From positions 1-46,720 of the forward strand of contig DASXMJ010000214.1 in NCBI GenBank assembly GCA_036495685.1: 46,720 nt of DNA. Direction: 5' to 3'. The position numbers were made by a program, and so were the translations under genes. Source of the DNA: Candidatus Binataceae bacterium. Lineage in GTDB: Bacteria; Desulfobacterota; Binatia; Binatales; Binataceae. This document shows positions 17,288 to 25,020 of the stretch, piece by piece; positions within the stretch are counted from its first letter, which is position 1; the number at the start of each line of letters is the position of its first letter. The notes beneath the pieces were generated by a model that was given only the letters and a program-made list of their open reading frames with translations, made no database searches and was not told where the DNA came from.

Positions 17288-18280
17288 TCATAAAATCCGC
17301 GCAAACGCCAGCCCGATGCCGGTGCCTGCGACCGTGCGATAGACCGGCAGGTATTCGAACCACTTCGCCTTTACGCCCTCGAACATCGCGGCCACAGCTA
17401 TCCAGTTGCGAATTTCCGAAGACCCCGAATTGAGCAGCTCCACGGGAAGCCGCGAGAGCTCGCTCGTGTGGCCGGTGTTGAGCGCATCCAGGACGCGATT
17501 GTCCAATTCTTCATTGGTGACGAAGTGACTGAGACCGCCGGATGCGACAATGGCGACCCGCCGGTCGAGCTTGCTTGATTCGATGGCGGCGCGCAGCGCG
17601 CGTCCGATCGCGTAGCAGCGCGCGGGGGTCGGCTGATTGGGAGGATAGTAGCAATTCAGCATCACCGGCAGCATTGGCGCGCGCACGTTGGCCATCAGAC
17701 GCTTCAGGACGAATCCGTAGGCATGTCCGAAACCGTGCGTGTCAGGCGCACTCACTCGGGAGGATGCAGCGATGTCGATCCCGTTTTCGATTAGGTGCCT
17801 GATCAGATCGCATGCCAGTTCGCGGTCGCAGGCGAATCGGTGATGTTGATCCATGGCGTATCCTTGGCCAAGCACGCGCATGAACTCAGCATCGCCAATC
17901 GAGCGCTCCCCGAAGGTGTGAGTAGTGGCTTCATCGCCGTAGAAGATTGATACCGCCGGCATGTTGCCCGCATCGAAAAGCTCGTGCTGATCGTCGCCAA
18001 CAATCATCACGACCTCAGGCCGCGCCGCTGCTAGCTCAGCCGCCAATCGGTCGAGGGCGGCCTGCACCGCGCGGGATTGCCCGGTGAGATGTTCGAGGGC
18101 CGACTCGCGCTCGTAACGCCTGCCTGACCGTGCGAGGTCTTCGTAGGTGCACCGCTTGCCGTCACGGTCGTACAGCTCGCGGTTGCTGCGGTCGCTAATC
18201 GCGCGCTGCTCCCACATCCGTGCTTCGGTCACCACCAGCGGGCTGTGCGAGGTACCGAGGCCGATTGCTATTTGTGCCAT
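17288..18280 (-). CDS. Class III extradiol ring-cleavage dioxygenase (LigB-like)
   Basis: This 330-residue protein has the LigB family residues: H12 (TSHSP), H99 (GDDQHELF), H182 (DTHGFGHA), H252 (GGLSHFV) and E289 (SGSSEIRNW). They correspond to H12, H61, H127, H195 and E242 of protocatechuate 4,5-dioxygenase LigB as I recall them, so the Fe(II) site (His, His, Glu) and the catalytic His are intact. The enzyme would open a catechol or gallate-type ring next to the hydroxyls. LigA-like small subunit sequence is absent, both as a neighbour and as a fusion, so it probably works as a single-subunit enzyme. It is the first gene of the minus-strand set with RidA, Rieske oxygenase and esterase. Substrate choice between protocatechuate, gallate or related acids is not decidable here. 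Confidence 0.9.
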   Translation of the reverse strand: MAQIAIGLGTSHSPLVVTEARMWEQRAISDRSNRELYDRDGKRCTYEDLARSGRRYERESALEHLTGQSRAVQAALDRLAAELAAARPEVVMIVGDDQHELFDAGNMPAVSIFYGDEATTHTFGERSIGDAEFMRVLGQGYAMDQHHRFACDRELACDLIRHLIENGIDIAASSRVSAPDTHGFGHAYGFVLKRLMANVRAPMLPVMLNCYYPPNQPTPARCYAIGRALRAAIESSKLDRRVAIVASGGLSHFVTNEELDNRVLDALNTGHTSELSRLPVELLNSGSSEIRNWIAVAAMFEGVKAKWFEYLPVYRTVAGTGIGLAFARIL

Positions 18281-18909
18281 CTGCCTCTACTGCGCGAAGA
18301 TTCGTAGTGAGTGGCCGCGTGATGTCGTGCGACACCTCGAGACTGCGACGGGCCACTAGCGGATGCTGCCCGGATCATCTTAAACGACACCACCTTACGA
18401 TGCAGGTCGCACATGCTGGTTTCGCCGTGGACATACGACTTTAATAGCTCGCAGAAGGTCTTATAAACAATTGCGCCGCCGACACATCGACTAGAACCGG
18501 ACCCGAGGTTCGCCCGCTGAGTGCCTGATTTCTGCCCGTGAAATATCGCTCGCCGCCTCGCAGAGGAGCCCGAACGCTGCGTACGCTTAATCTGCGCCGA
18601 CGTGCCAGCCTTACTCAATTAGTTTTCGTCAACGCGGGTAGGCAACGGTCACCTCAGAGCGGATCGCCAACGCGGCCCGAGGGCAGAAGGAGAAGTCCTC
18701 AAAAGCTTCCGGAACTCTTCTGAAAAGTCGCCAGCAAGTAACCGCAAGAATGAATGCCATCCGTGACCGGCGCTCCAACCTCAACCTCCAGGGGCTCCTT
18801 ATGGCCAAGGTTGGGCGGTGGGCCTTTTATCGTATTGAGACTAGACGCGCATTTGTGGCAGCATCGAATTTCCCGCGGGGCTTTGGCTCGGGCTGAGGAG
18901 AGACCCATT
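18281..18909. other. 629-bp non-coding stretch between divergent units
   Basis: This stretch lies upstream of both the minus-strand dioxygenase gene and the plus-strand small secreted protein gene. A 116-codon minus-strand frame (18268-18618) overlaps the dioxygenase start by 13 bp but is rich in Ser/Arg and has no family features, so I do not call it. No clear promoter, repeat or RNA structure stands out. GAGGAGAG at its right end serves the next gene. Confidence 0.45.
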
Positions 18910-19245
18910 TTGCGAGTCATCACCGCAATCGCAGCATTCACCGCTCTGGCCGCGGCACTCTCCATTTCAGATGTGACTTTCGCCTGTGAGGGCAAGATCT
19001 GCGCGGGCGATTTCGACTGCGATCCCCATCATATATGCATGCAATGGCCCAACGGTTCCGCGACCTGCGAGTGGCCAGGTGCAAACCCGGTAATGCGGGC
19101 TTCGCGTGGGAGTAATGCTGAATCCTGCAGCAACGACCTCGAATGCCCAGAGGGCTGGCGATGCGAAAAGCAGGTGCAGCACGACGGTGTGACAGGGTCA
19201 GCCGCGCAGTGCGTATCTCCGTCGCATCTGCGTATCTCATACTGA
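18910..19245 (+). CDS. Small secreted cysteine-rich protein, TTG start
   Basis: The 111-residue product starts at TTG 18910, chosen because GAGGAGAG lies about nine bases upstream and the sequence then reads as a signal peptide (RVITAIAAFTALAAALSIS, likely cut after TFA). The mature part has ten cysteines in two similar units: C-x4-C-x5-D-C-x5-C near the beginning (KICAGDFDCDPHHIC) and C-x5-C-x5-C in the second (SCSNDLECPEGWRC). This spacing resembles small disulfide-rich extracellular modules found in myxobacterial and other secreted proteins. An upstream ATG at 18754 would bury the signal peptide and is unlikely. Function is unknown. It stands alone, without a co-directional partner close by. 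Confidence 0.62.
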   Translation: MRVITAIAAFTALAAALSISDVTFACEGKICAGDFDCDPHHICMQWPNGSATCEWPGANPVMRASRGSNAESCSNDLECPEGWRCEKQVQHDGVTGSAAQCVSPSHLRISY

Positions 19246-19523
19246 GTTCCTAACCCACCAGAGACGCTACCGCACGACCGCCAATCAGAGGGTCTAGCTC
19301 TACCTTGGCCCCGTATTCCGAGGTCGGATTCCACCGGTCCGAGTGGTGGGATCTGCTTTCGGTCGTATTCGCGCATCTTAGGGCGAGTATGCCTTTCGCA
19401 GGGCACGGAAAGACCGTCCGCTGTACTGGCGCAAGCAGGCCGTTTTTTGTTATTACTGAGGTCTAGCAAACTTCACACAATTAGGACGCCATCGTCCTTA
19501 CCAATCTGAGGAGGGAACACCGG

Positions 19524-21257
19524 ATGGCTGACTACGACATTCAAATTAAAAGCGGCACGATCGTCGATGGTACCCGGGTTCCGCGTTACCGCGGGGACGT
19601 CTGGATCAAGGACGGTAAGGTTGCCCAGATAGGCGGGCGTGCTCCCGGCTTCGCCAAAAAGGTGATCGATGCCGACGGGCTTATCGTGGCCCCCGGCTTC
19701 GTCGATCTGCACACGCACTATGATGCGCAGATCCGTTGGGACCCCTATTGCACCATCTCGGGATGGCACGGGGTCACCTCGCTGGTACTCGGCAACTGCG
19801 GATTCGGCTTTGCCCCCTGCAAACCAGAATTTCGCGACCGCTCGATGCTCACGATGACGCGCACCGAAGCGATCCCCTATGCCTCAATGAAGGCCGGGAT
19901 CAACTGGGATTGGGAGACGATACCGCAGTATCTGGATTCACTCGATCGCTCGCCGAAAGGGGTCAACTGTATCCAGTACATGCCGACCGCCTCGCTGATG
20001 ACCTATGTGATGGGCCTCGAGGCGGCCAAGACGCGTCCCGCGACCGAATCCGAACGGGCGGAGATGGCGCGGATACTCGATGAGGGTATGGACGCAGGCC
20101 TTTGTGGGTTTTCGATCCAGCGCCTGGGACCGAACTCCGTGCAAGCGGACTTTGACGGGTCGCCGATGGTTACGGATACCATGTGCGACGAGGACATCCT
20201 GAACCTCGCGCGGGTGCTCCGCAGGCGCGACGAAGGTTTCATGGAAATTACCCAGGGCACGGGCGATGCACGTGTCGACCTGGGATTCGTCGAAAAGCTG
20301 GCCGATGAATCGCAGCGCCCCATTCTGTGGCAGGCAATCATTCCCACCCGCAACAATCCTGAGATTCATCGCCGCAGTATGCGTTTCGTCGAGCGCAATC
20401 GAGCGAAGGGGCGTCAGATCTTTGGTCAGGCTGGGACCGTCCGCAGTGGCTTCGCTTTCACGCTTGAGAACTGGAACCTCTACGACACGCTTCCCGAGTG
20501 GCGCGTGTTGACCACTGGCACCAAGGAAGAGAAGCTCGCCAAGATGAAGGACCCTGCGCTGCGCACGGCGGTCATCCACGCCAACGACAACTGCGACAAC
20601 AACTTCAAAGCGATTCAGGCGGGGGTCGGCGGCAATCCGAGACATTTGATCGTGCAGTGGGTCGAGAATATCGAGTCACTGGAGAAATACGTGGGCAAAT
20701 CGCTCGGCCAGATCGGCATGGAAGAGAGTAAGCATCCGATCGAAGCGATGCTGGATATTGCGGTGGCGAGCGGTCTCAAGGCGGAGTTCCTCGGCCCTAA
20801 TCGTGGCTTCAATCCGGAGTACATGGCTGAGATCATCAACAACTCGCAATTCACCTTCCCCGGGGTCTCCGACGGCGGCGCGCATACCAAATTCTTCACC
20901 GGCGGTGCGTTCACGACGGACTTTCTCCGCTGGCTGGTACGCGATGAGCAGAAGATCACGCTGGAAGAGGCTCACTACCGGATGTCGGCGTTGCCCGCGC
21001 ACGCGGCGGGCTTCCGTGATCGCGGCGTGCTGCGCGAAGGTGCCGCCGCCGACGTCGTAGTGTACGACCTCAACCGTCTGGGCATTGAGCCGGACTGGGT
21101 CGGCGAGATTGTCCACGACCTCCCGGGCGGTGAATGGCGACGAGTGCAGCGCCCGCACGGCTATCGCTCAATCATAGTGAACGGGATTGAGACCTTTAAC
21201 GAGGGCAAGTGCACGGGTGCGACCCCGGGTAAGCTCCTTCGCCACGGTCACGCCTGA
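19524..21257 (+). CDS. N-acyl-D-amino-acid deacylase-like amidohydrolase
   Basis: This 577-residue protein belongs to the amidohydrolase-3 / D-aminoacylase group. The N-terminal beta-sandwich (DIQIKSGTIVDGT) leads into the metal motif H63-T-H65 (DLHTHYDAQ). C92 in GNCGFGFAPC matches the cysteine typical of D-aminoacylases, and SDGGAHTKFF carries the late conserved Asp. D-aminoacylases remove acyl groups from N-acyl-D-amino acids, but many relatives in environmental genomes have no known substrate. GGAGG lies before the ATG at 19524. It is followed by a strong terminator, so it appears to be a single-gene unit. The nearest gene, a Baeyer-Villiger monooxygenase, points toward it. Confidence 0.86.
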   Translation: MADYDIQIKSGTIVDGTRVPRYRGDVWIKDGKVAQIGGRAPGFAKKVIDADGLIVAPGFVDLHTHYDAQIRWDPYCTISGWHGVTSLVLGNCGFGFAPCKPEFRDRSMLTMTRTEAIPYASMKAGINWDWETIPQYLDSLDRSPKGVNCIQYMPTASLMTYVMGLEAAKTRPATESERAEMARILDEGMDAGLCGFSIQRLGPNSVQADFDGSPMVTDTMCDEDILNLARVLRRRDEGFMEITQGTGDARVDLGFVEKLADESQRPILWQAIIPTRNNPEIHRRSMRFVERNRAKGRQIFGQAGTVRSGFAFTLENWNLYDTLPEWRVLTTGTKEEKLAKMKDPALRTAVIHANDNCDNNFKAIQAGVGGNPRHLIVQWVENIESLEKYVGKSLGQIGMEESKHPIEAMLDIAVASGLKAEFLGPNRGFNPEYMAEIINNSQFTFPGVSDGGAHTKFFTGGAFTTDFLRWLVRDEQKITLEEAHYRMSALPAHAAGFRDRGVLREGAAADVVVYDLNRLGIEPDWVGEIVHDLPGGEWRRVQRPHGYRSIIVNGIETFNEGKCTGATPGKLLRHGHA

Positions 21258-21293
21258 TTAGAATCTGAGCGCGACCAAAGATCTAAAAACAAG

Positions 21294-21328
21294 ACGCGCC
21301 GCCTCGTAAGGAGGCGGCGCGTTGTTTT
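21294..21328. terminator. Bidirectional intrinsic terminator
   Basis: Bases 21294-21305 and 21311-21322 form a perfect 12-bp GC-rich stem with a five-base loop. TGTTTT follows on the plus strand and AAAAACAAG precedes it, giving a T-run on the minus strand as well. It lies between the convergent amidohydrolase and monooxygenase genes and should stop transcription from both sides. Confidence 0.88.
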
Positions 21329-21367
21329 AGGGACGTCGGCGCCGGAGATTTCGCCCAGCCCAATGTC

Positions 21368-23191
21368 CTAGCCCAATTCGAGACCCTCGAGGTCGTCCTT
21401 CTCACGCCATTTGGCCATTAGCGCGTTGAAGGCGTTGATACCTGGTGCGTAAGCATTGGCGCCAAAGCCATCAGAGCCTGGCTCGAAGTGGCCTTCGTTG
21501 TTGTAGTAACCCGGTGTGCAGTTTGCGAGGAAGCGCGCTGCAACGACGGCTAGGCGCTTGATTTCCGCGACCCATTCGGTCTCCGCTTTCTTGGTCGGAT
21601 GCGAGTAGCGAAAGCCGCGGTCCATCACCTGTTTGATGATGTAGCGGATGTGCTGAGCCTGATCGTCCAGCACCGAGGTCAGGTTGACCGAGACGCCGTT
21701 CTGCGACGGTCCCAGGATGAAGCAGTTGGGAAAACCATGGCTCGAGAAACCGTGGTAGGTCTTCATCCCGTCGGCCCAATAGTCGGTCAAGGTAACGCCG
21801 CCCATGCCGATCACCTCGTAGCCCGCGCGTCGAGTCCACGCCGTGCCGACCTCGAAACCCGTCGCGAAGATGATGCAATCGACCGGGTACTCGACGCCGT
21901 TTGCAACGACGCCCGTCTTGGTGATCCGCTCGACACCCTGGTTGCCGCTGGTGTCGATCAGCTTCACGTTTGGGCGGTTGAAGGTCGGCAGGTAGCCGTC
22001 GTTGAACGTCGGCCGTTTGCAGAACTGCCGGTACCAGGGTTTTAAGGCCTCGGCGGTGGCGGAATCGGTCACCGTTTGATCGACTCGTGCCCGGACGCCG
22101 TTCATCTTCTGAAAGTCGGCCATTTCCATGAGCATCGCAGCCTGGCGCTTCGAGAATTCGGCTGCCCGATGGGTCTTTTTCGCTGCGATGCCGAGGTTGC
22201 GGAAGATGTCCGTCCAGCCGTCGTTGACCATGTCCTCTTCGACCGGAACACCGATCACCATGTTATTGAAGTTCTCGCGCCGTTCCCGCTGCCAGCCCGG
22301 CCTCAAACTCTTGGCCCATTCCGGATCGGTGGGTTTGTTGCCTCGCACATCCACCGACGAGGGGGTGCGTTGAAAGACATAGAGCAGCTTGGCGTATTCG
22401 CCGACAAACGGTACGCACTGGATCGCGGTAGCGCCCGTGCCGATGACCGCGACCCGCTTGTCGGCGAGCTTGGTCAGACCGCCCGAATGGTCGCCGCCGG
22501 TATACTCGTAGTCCCAGCGGCTGGTGTGGAAGGTGTGGCCCTCGAAGTCGGCGATGCCGGGGATCGCCGGCAATTTGGGTCGGTTGAGGGGACCGGTGGC
22601 CATGACCACAAAACGCGCGCGCATGGCGTCTCCGCGATCGGTCGTGACGATCCAACGTGCGTCGTTTTCGTCCCAGCGCAGTTCCGTTACGCAGGTTTGG
22701 AAGCACGCATTCTCGTAAAGATTGTAGTGCTTTGCGATCCGCTGCGAGTGCTCGTAGATCTCGGGAGCGAAGGAGTATTTTTCCTTCGGCATGTAGCCGA
22801 GCTCCTCGACTAGGGGCAGGTAGCAGTAGCTTTCGATGTCGCACTGGGCGCCGGGATAACGATTCCAGTACCAGGTGCCACCGAAGTCTCCGCCCGACTC
22901 GATGATGCGCACGTCCTTGATGCCGGCCTCATGGAAACGTGCGCCGCCCAACAATCCGCCGAAACCTCCGCCGATGATTACCACGCTCACCGAGTCGGTA
23001 AGCGGGGCACGAGTGAACCCCGGCTTGACATAAGGATCGCCTAAGTAGTGAGCGAACTTACCGGTGACTTCGACATATTGGGCGTTGCCATCGCCGCGAA
23101 CCCGCTTGTCGCGCTCCTGCCGATATTTTGCGCGCAGCTCATCCGCATCAAACTCCAGCTTCAAATTAGCGATAAACGTCTCATCATCCAT
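21368..23191 (-). CDS. Flavin-containing Baeyer-Villiger-type monooxygenase
   Basis: The 607-residue flavoprotein has an FAD-binding GGGFGG at 74-79 and an NADPH-binding GTGATA at 251-256. Between them, at 216-227, is the Baeyer-Villiger fingerprint F-x-G-x-x-x-H-x-x-x-W-D (FEGHTFHTSRWD). These enzymes insert one oxygen atom beside a ketone to make an ester or lactone. An N-terminal extension of about 65 residues (AKYRQERDKRVRGDG) is also seen in steroid- and cycloalkanone-type members. The ribosome-binding site is weak (GGGAT). It converges on the amidohydrolase gene across a terminator and stands apart from other enzymes by 228 bp. A cyclic ketone, steroid or terpenoid substrate is plausible; sequence alone does not decide. 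Confidence 0.88.
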   Translation of the reverse strand: MDDETFIANLKLEFDADELRAKYRQERDKRVRGDGNAQYVEVTGKFAHYLGDPYVKPGFTRAPLTDSVSVVIIGGGFGGLLGGARFHEAGIKDVRIIESGGDFGGTWYWNRYPGAQCDIESYCYLPLVEELGYMPKEKYSFAPEIYEHSQRIAKHYNLYENACFQTCVTELRWDENDARWIVTTDRGDAMRARFVVMATGPLNRPKLPAIPGIADFEGHTFHTSRWDYEYTGGDHSGGLTKLADKRVAVIGTGATAIQCVPFVGEYAKLLYVFQRTPSSVDVRGNKPTDPEWAKSLRPGWQRERRENFNNMVIGVPVEEDMVNDGWTDIFRNLGIAAKKTHRAAEFSKRQAAMLMEMADFQKMNGVRARVDQTVTDSATAEALKPWYRQFCKRPTFNDGYLPTFNRPNVKLIDTSGNQGVERITKTGVVANGVEYPVDCIIFATGFEVGTAWTRRAGYEVIGMGGVTLTDYWADGMKTYHGFSSHGFPNCFILGPSQNGVSVNLTSVLDDQAQHIRYIIKQVMDRGFRYSHPTKKAETEWVAEIKRLAVVAARFLANCTPGYYNNEGHFEPGSDGFGANAYAPGINAFNALMAKWREKDDLEGLELG

Positions 23192-23419
23192 TGTTCTTAT
23201 CCCATGCGTCTGGTTTGGAGGTCTTCGTCAGATCCTCGCCCTTCATAATCGCCAACTCTTACAGTAGAGCACAAATCAAATTCAAGACGCAGGCGGCAGG
23301 GACCGACGCCTGGATCGCGAAATTGCGCTCAATTTGAAAGACCGTCCGGAGATGCCGGGGGTCAACGAGCTCTTCTTGCGAACCGTCGAGACTCCCTTCA
23401 ATTACGAGAACATGCACGC

Positions 23420-23851
23420 CTATTCCGCAGGGGCAGTGATGGCGATCCGGCGGACCATCTGGAGAACGTTACGATTTCCACTGCGGCGGTAGCTCGCCTC
23501 ATCCACAAACGCGCGCAGTAAGCGAAGGCCTAATTTCCCCAGCACCCGTGACTCCGCTGGCACATCCAGGTCCTGGAGTGGTTGGGCCAGCGGATCGAAA
23601 GGTTTGCCATTGTCGGAAAATTCGATCCTCAATCGATCCTGCTCGAGCGACAACGCAATTTCAGCGGTGCACCCGCCCGACCCTTCGACCAACCCGTACT
23701 CACAGAGGTTCGTCACCAGCTCCTCGAGCAGGATCGTCACCCGGTTTCGGTCACCGGTGCCGATCCCGTGGTGTTCGGCGAAGTCGGCCACAAACGCCTC
23801 TACCTGTTGCATAGCCACGGGCTCGGCCTGAACGGTCAAGTGAGAGGACAT
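23420..23851 (-). CDS. RsbW-like anti-sigma/serine kinase (HATPase)
   Basis: The 143-residue protein is a GHKL ATPase of the RsbW/SpoIIAB type. The N box is EELVTNLCEYG (E43-E44, N48). The G1 box is DNGKPFDP (D80, G82), and a G2-like LGKLGLRLL follows. Such proteins hold a sigma factor or another target and phosphorylate a STAS antagonist, which then lets go. A STAS protein (28130-28474) and a PP2C phosphatase (25007-27118) lie close by. AAAGGAG sits only two bases before the ATG at 23851, which is tight. It diverges from the FecR gene across 93 bp that contain a 13-bp direct repeat. The target is unknown; no sigma factor lies beside it. Confidence 0.84.
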   Translation of the reverse strand: MSSHLTVQAEPVAMQQVEAFVADFAEHHGIGTGDRNRVTILLEELVTNLCEYGLVEGSGGCTAEIALSLEQDRLRIEFSDNGKPFDPLAQPLQDLDVPAESRVLGKLGLRLLRAFVDEASYRRSGNRNVLQMVRRIAITAPAE

Positions 23852-23863
23852 CGCTCCTTTCTA

Positions 23864-23893
23864 TATCGTTCCAGAATTTCTATCGTTCCAGAA
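23864..23893. repeat. 13-bp tandem direct repeat in divergent regulatory region
   Basis: TATCGTTCCAGAA occurs at 23864-23876 and again at 23881-23893, separated by TTTC, so the period is 17 bp. Each copy contains the inverted motif TTC-CA-GAA. The pair lies in the 93-bp gap between the divergent RsbW-like and FecR genes. It may be an operator with two half-sites or a recent small duplication. Confidence 0.5.
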
Positions 23894-23944
23894 CCCCTTG
23901 TCGCTGGTTTCCGACTCGCCGAGAGGTTACTCTCGCCAACCAAG

Positions 23945-24424
23945 ATGCTTACCCAGTTCAAGGTCTTTTGGCCAAGGTTGGCAATCGTTCTGTGCATGAT
24001 CGGTACGATGGCGATTGCAACAGCGACACCCGCAGCCTCGCAGAACCAGATAGCGCAGATCAAAACGGTCTCGGGGCAGGTCAAGGTAGAGCGCGACAGT
24101 GGCCAAACCTCCCCAAAAGCGGGTGATCTTCTCTTCGAAAAAGACACCATCGTGACGGGGGCCGACGGCTCGATTGGCATCACCTTCATTGACAACACCG
24201 TTATGTCGGCCGGTCCCAATAGCGAGATCTCGTTGGAGCAATTCACGTTCGATTCGAGCAATTTCAACGGTTCCATGCTGACCGAGCTACGCAAAGGCAC
24301 GCTCTCGGTGGTCTCGGGCGATATTGCGCGCAGCTCTCCCGGAGCGATGAAGGTGAGAACTCCGGCTGCCACTCTCGGGGTGCGGGGCACCCGGTTCGTC
24401 GCGGAAGCGACGAGTGATCAATGA
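23945..24424 (+). CDS. FecR-domain secreted protein
   Basis: The 159-residue protein has a signal peptide (RLAIVLCMIGTMAIATATPA, probable cleavage after AAS) and then a FecR domain: a beta-rich region with KTVSGQVKVERDSG, GDLLFEKDTIVTGADGSIGITFID and a final KVRTPAATLGVRGTRF. FecR domains occur in periplasmic sensors and in proteins that bind surface polymers; here it is not linked to a TonB receptor. The start is ATG 23945 because the signal peptide begins there, although no strong ribosome-binding site is visible. The frame is open back to 23582 but overlaps the RsbW-like gene. Its stop overlaps the start of the OmpA-like gene (ATGA), so the two are translationally coupled. Confidence 0.82.
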   Translation: MLTQFKVFWPRLAIVLCMIGTMAIATATPAASQNQIAQIKTVSGQVKVERDSGQTSPKAGDLLFEKDTIVTGADGSIGITFIDNTVMSAGPNSEISLEQFTFDSSNFNGSMLTELRKGTLSVVSGDIARSSPGAMKVRTPAATLGVRGTRFVAEATSDQ

Positions 24425-25020
24425 TCAAGCTGCGCTGGGTGACTCTCCTGCTGGTACTTGGAGCGCTGGGCGGCGGTTGTGCTGAGAAGCAGCATGAACT
24501 GTTCGTGGTATTACCCAACCCGGATGGAACCTCCGGTGCGATCACCGTCAGCGAGGGACAGAACTCGGTCGTGCTGGATCATCCTTACGCCGCCGAGGAG
24601 GTCAAAGGTGACAAGCTTAAGCCAACAACCAGCGACTCCGCTCAGGTGCAGCAGCTCTTTGGCACTGCCCTTGCCGCCCAACCGATTCTGCCCGCGCATT
24701 TCCGGCTTTATTTTCTGAAAGACAGCGACGTGCTGACGGGCGAGTCTCAGCGGCAGTACAAGAACGTTTTCGAGGACATCAAACACCGCCCCGTCTACCA
24801 GGTCGAGGTCATCGGATACACTGATACGCTTGGCCAACAGCCCTACAATCAGCAGCTTTCCCTCAAGCGTGCCGCCAGTCTGCGCGACGAGCTGGTACGC
24901 GATGGTCTCAAGCCGGATTCGATTACAATTGCAGGACGAGGAGAACTCGATCCGGCAGTGCCGACCGGCCCCCAGGTTTCTGAACTGCGCAATCGCAGAG
25001 TGGAGATTACCGTCCGTTAA
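24421..25020 (+). CDS. OmpA-family lipoprotein
   Basis: The 199-residue protein starts with a lipoprotein signal (VTLLLVLGALGGGCAE; lipobox LGGGC with C20). Residues about 115-199 form an OmpA-like peptidoglycan-binding domain: VIGYTDTLGQQPYNQQLSLKRA and, near the end, ELRNRRVEITV. It should be anchored in a membrane and hold peptidoglycan. The middle region (about 25-110) is not recognised. It overlaps the FecR gene by four bases and overlaps the 3' end of the convergent phosphatase gene by 14 bp. FecR/OmpA pairs beside CHASE2 proteins suggest an envelope-sensing or envelope-stabilising function; this is inference. Confidence 0.87.
   Translation: MIKLRWVTLLLVLGALGGGCAEKQHELFVVLPNPDGTSGAITVSEGQNSVVLDHPYAAEEVKGDKLKPTTSDSAQVQQLFGTALAAQPILPAHFRLYFLKDSDVLTGESQRQYKNVFEDIKHRPVYQVEVIGYTDTLGQQPYNQQLSLKRAASLRDELVRDGLKPDSITIAGRGELDPAVPTGPQVSELRNRRVEITVR

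Noticed and set aside
18268..18618. 116-codon minus-strand frame upstream of the extradiol dioxygenase
   Set aside because: It overlaps the dioxygenase start, is rich in Ser and Arg, and lacks a ribosome-binding site and any family pattern.
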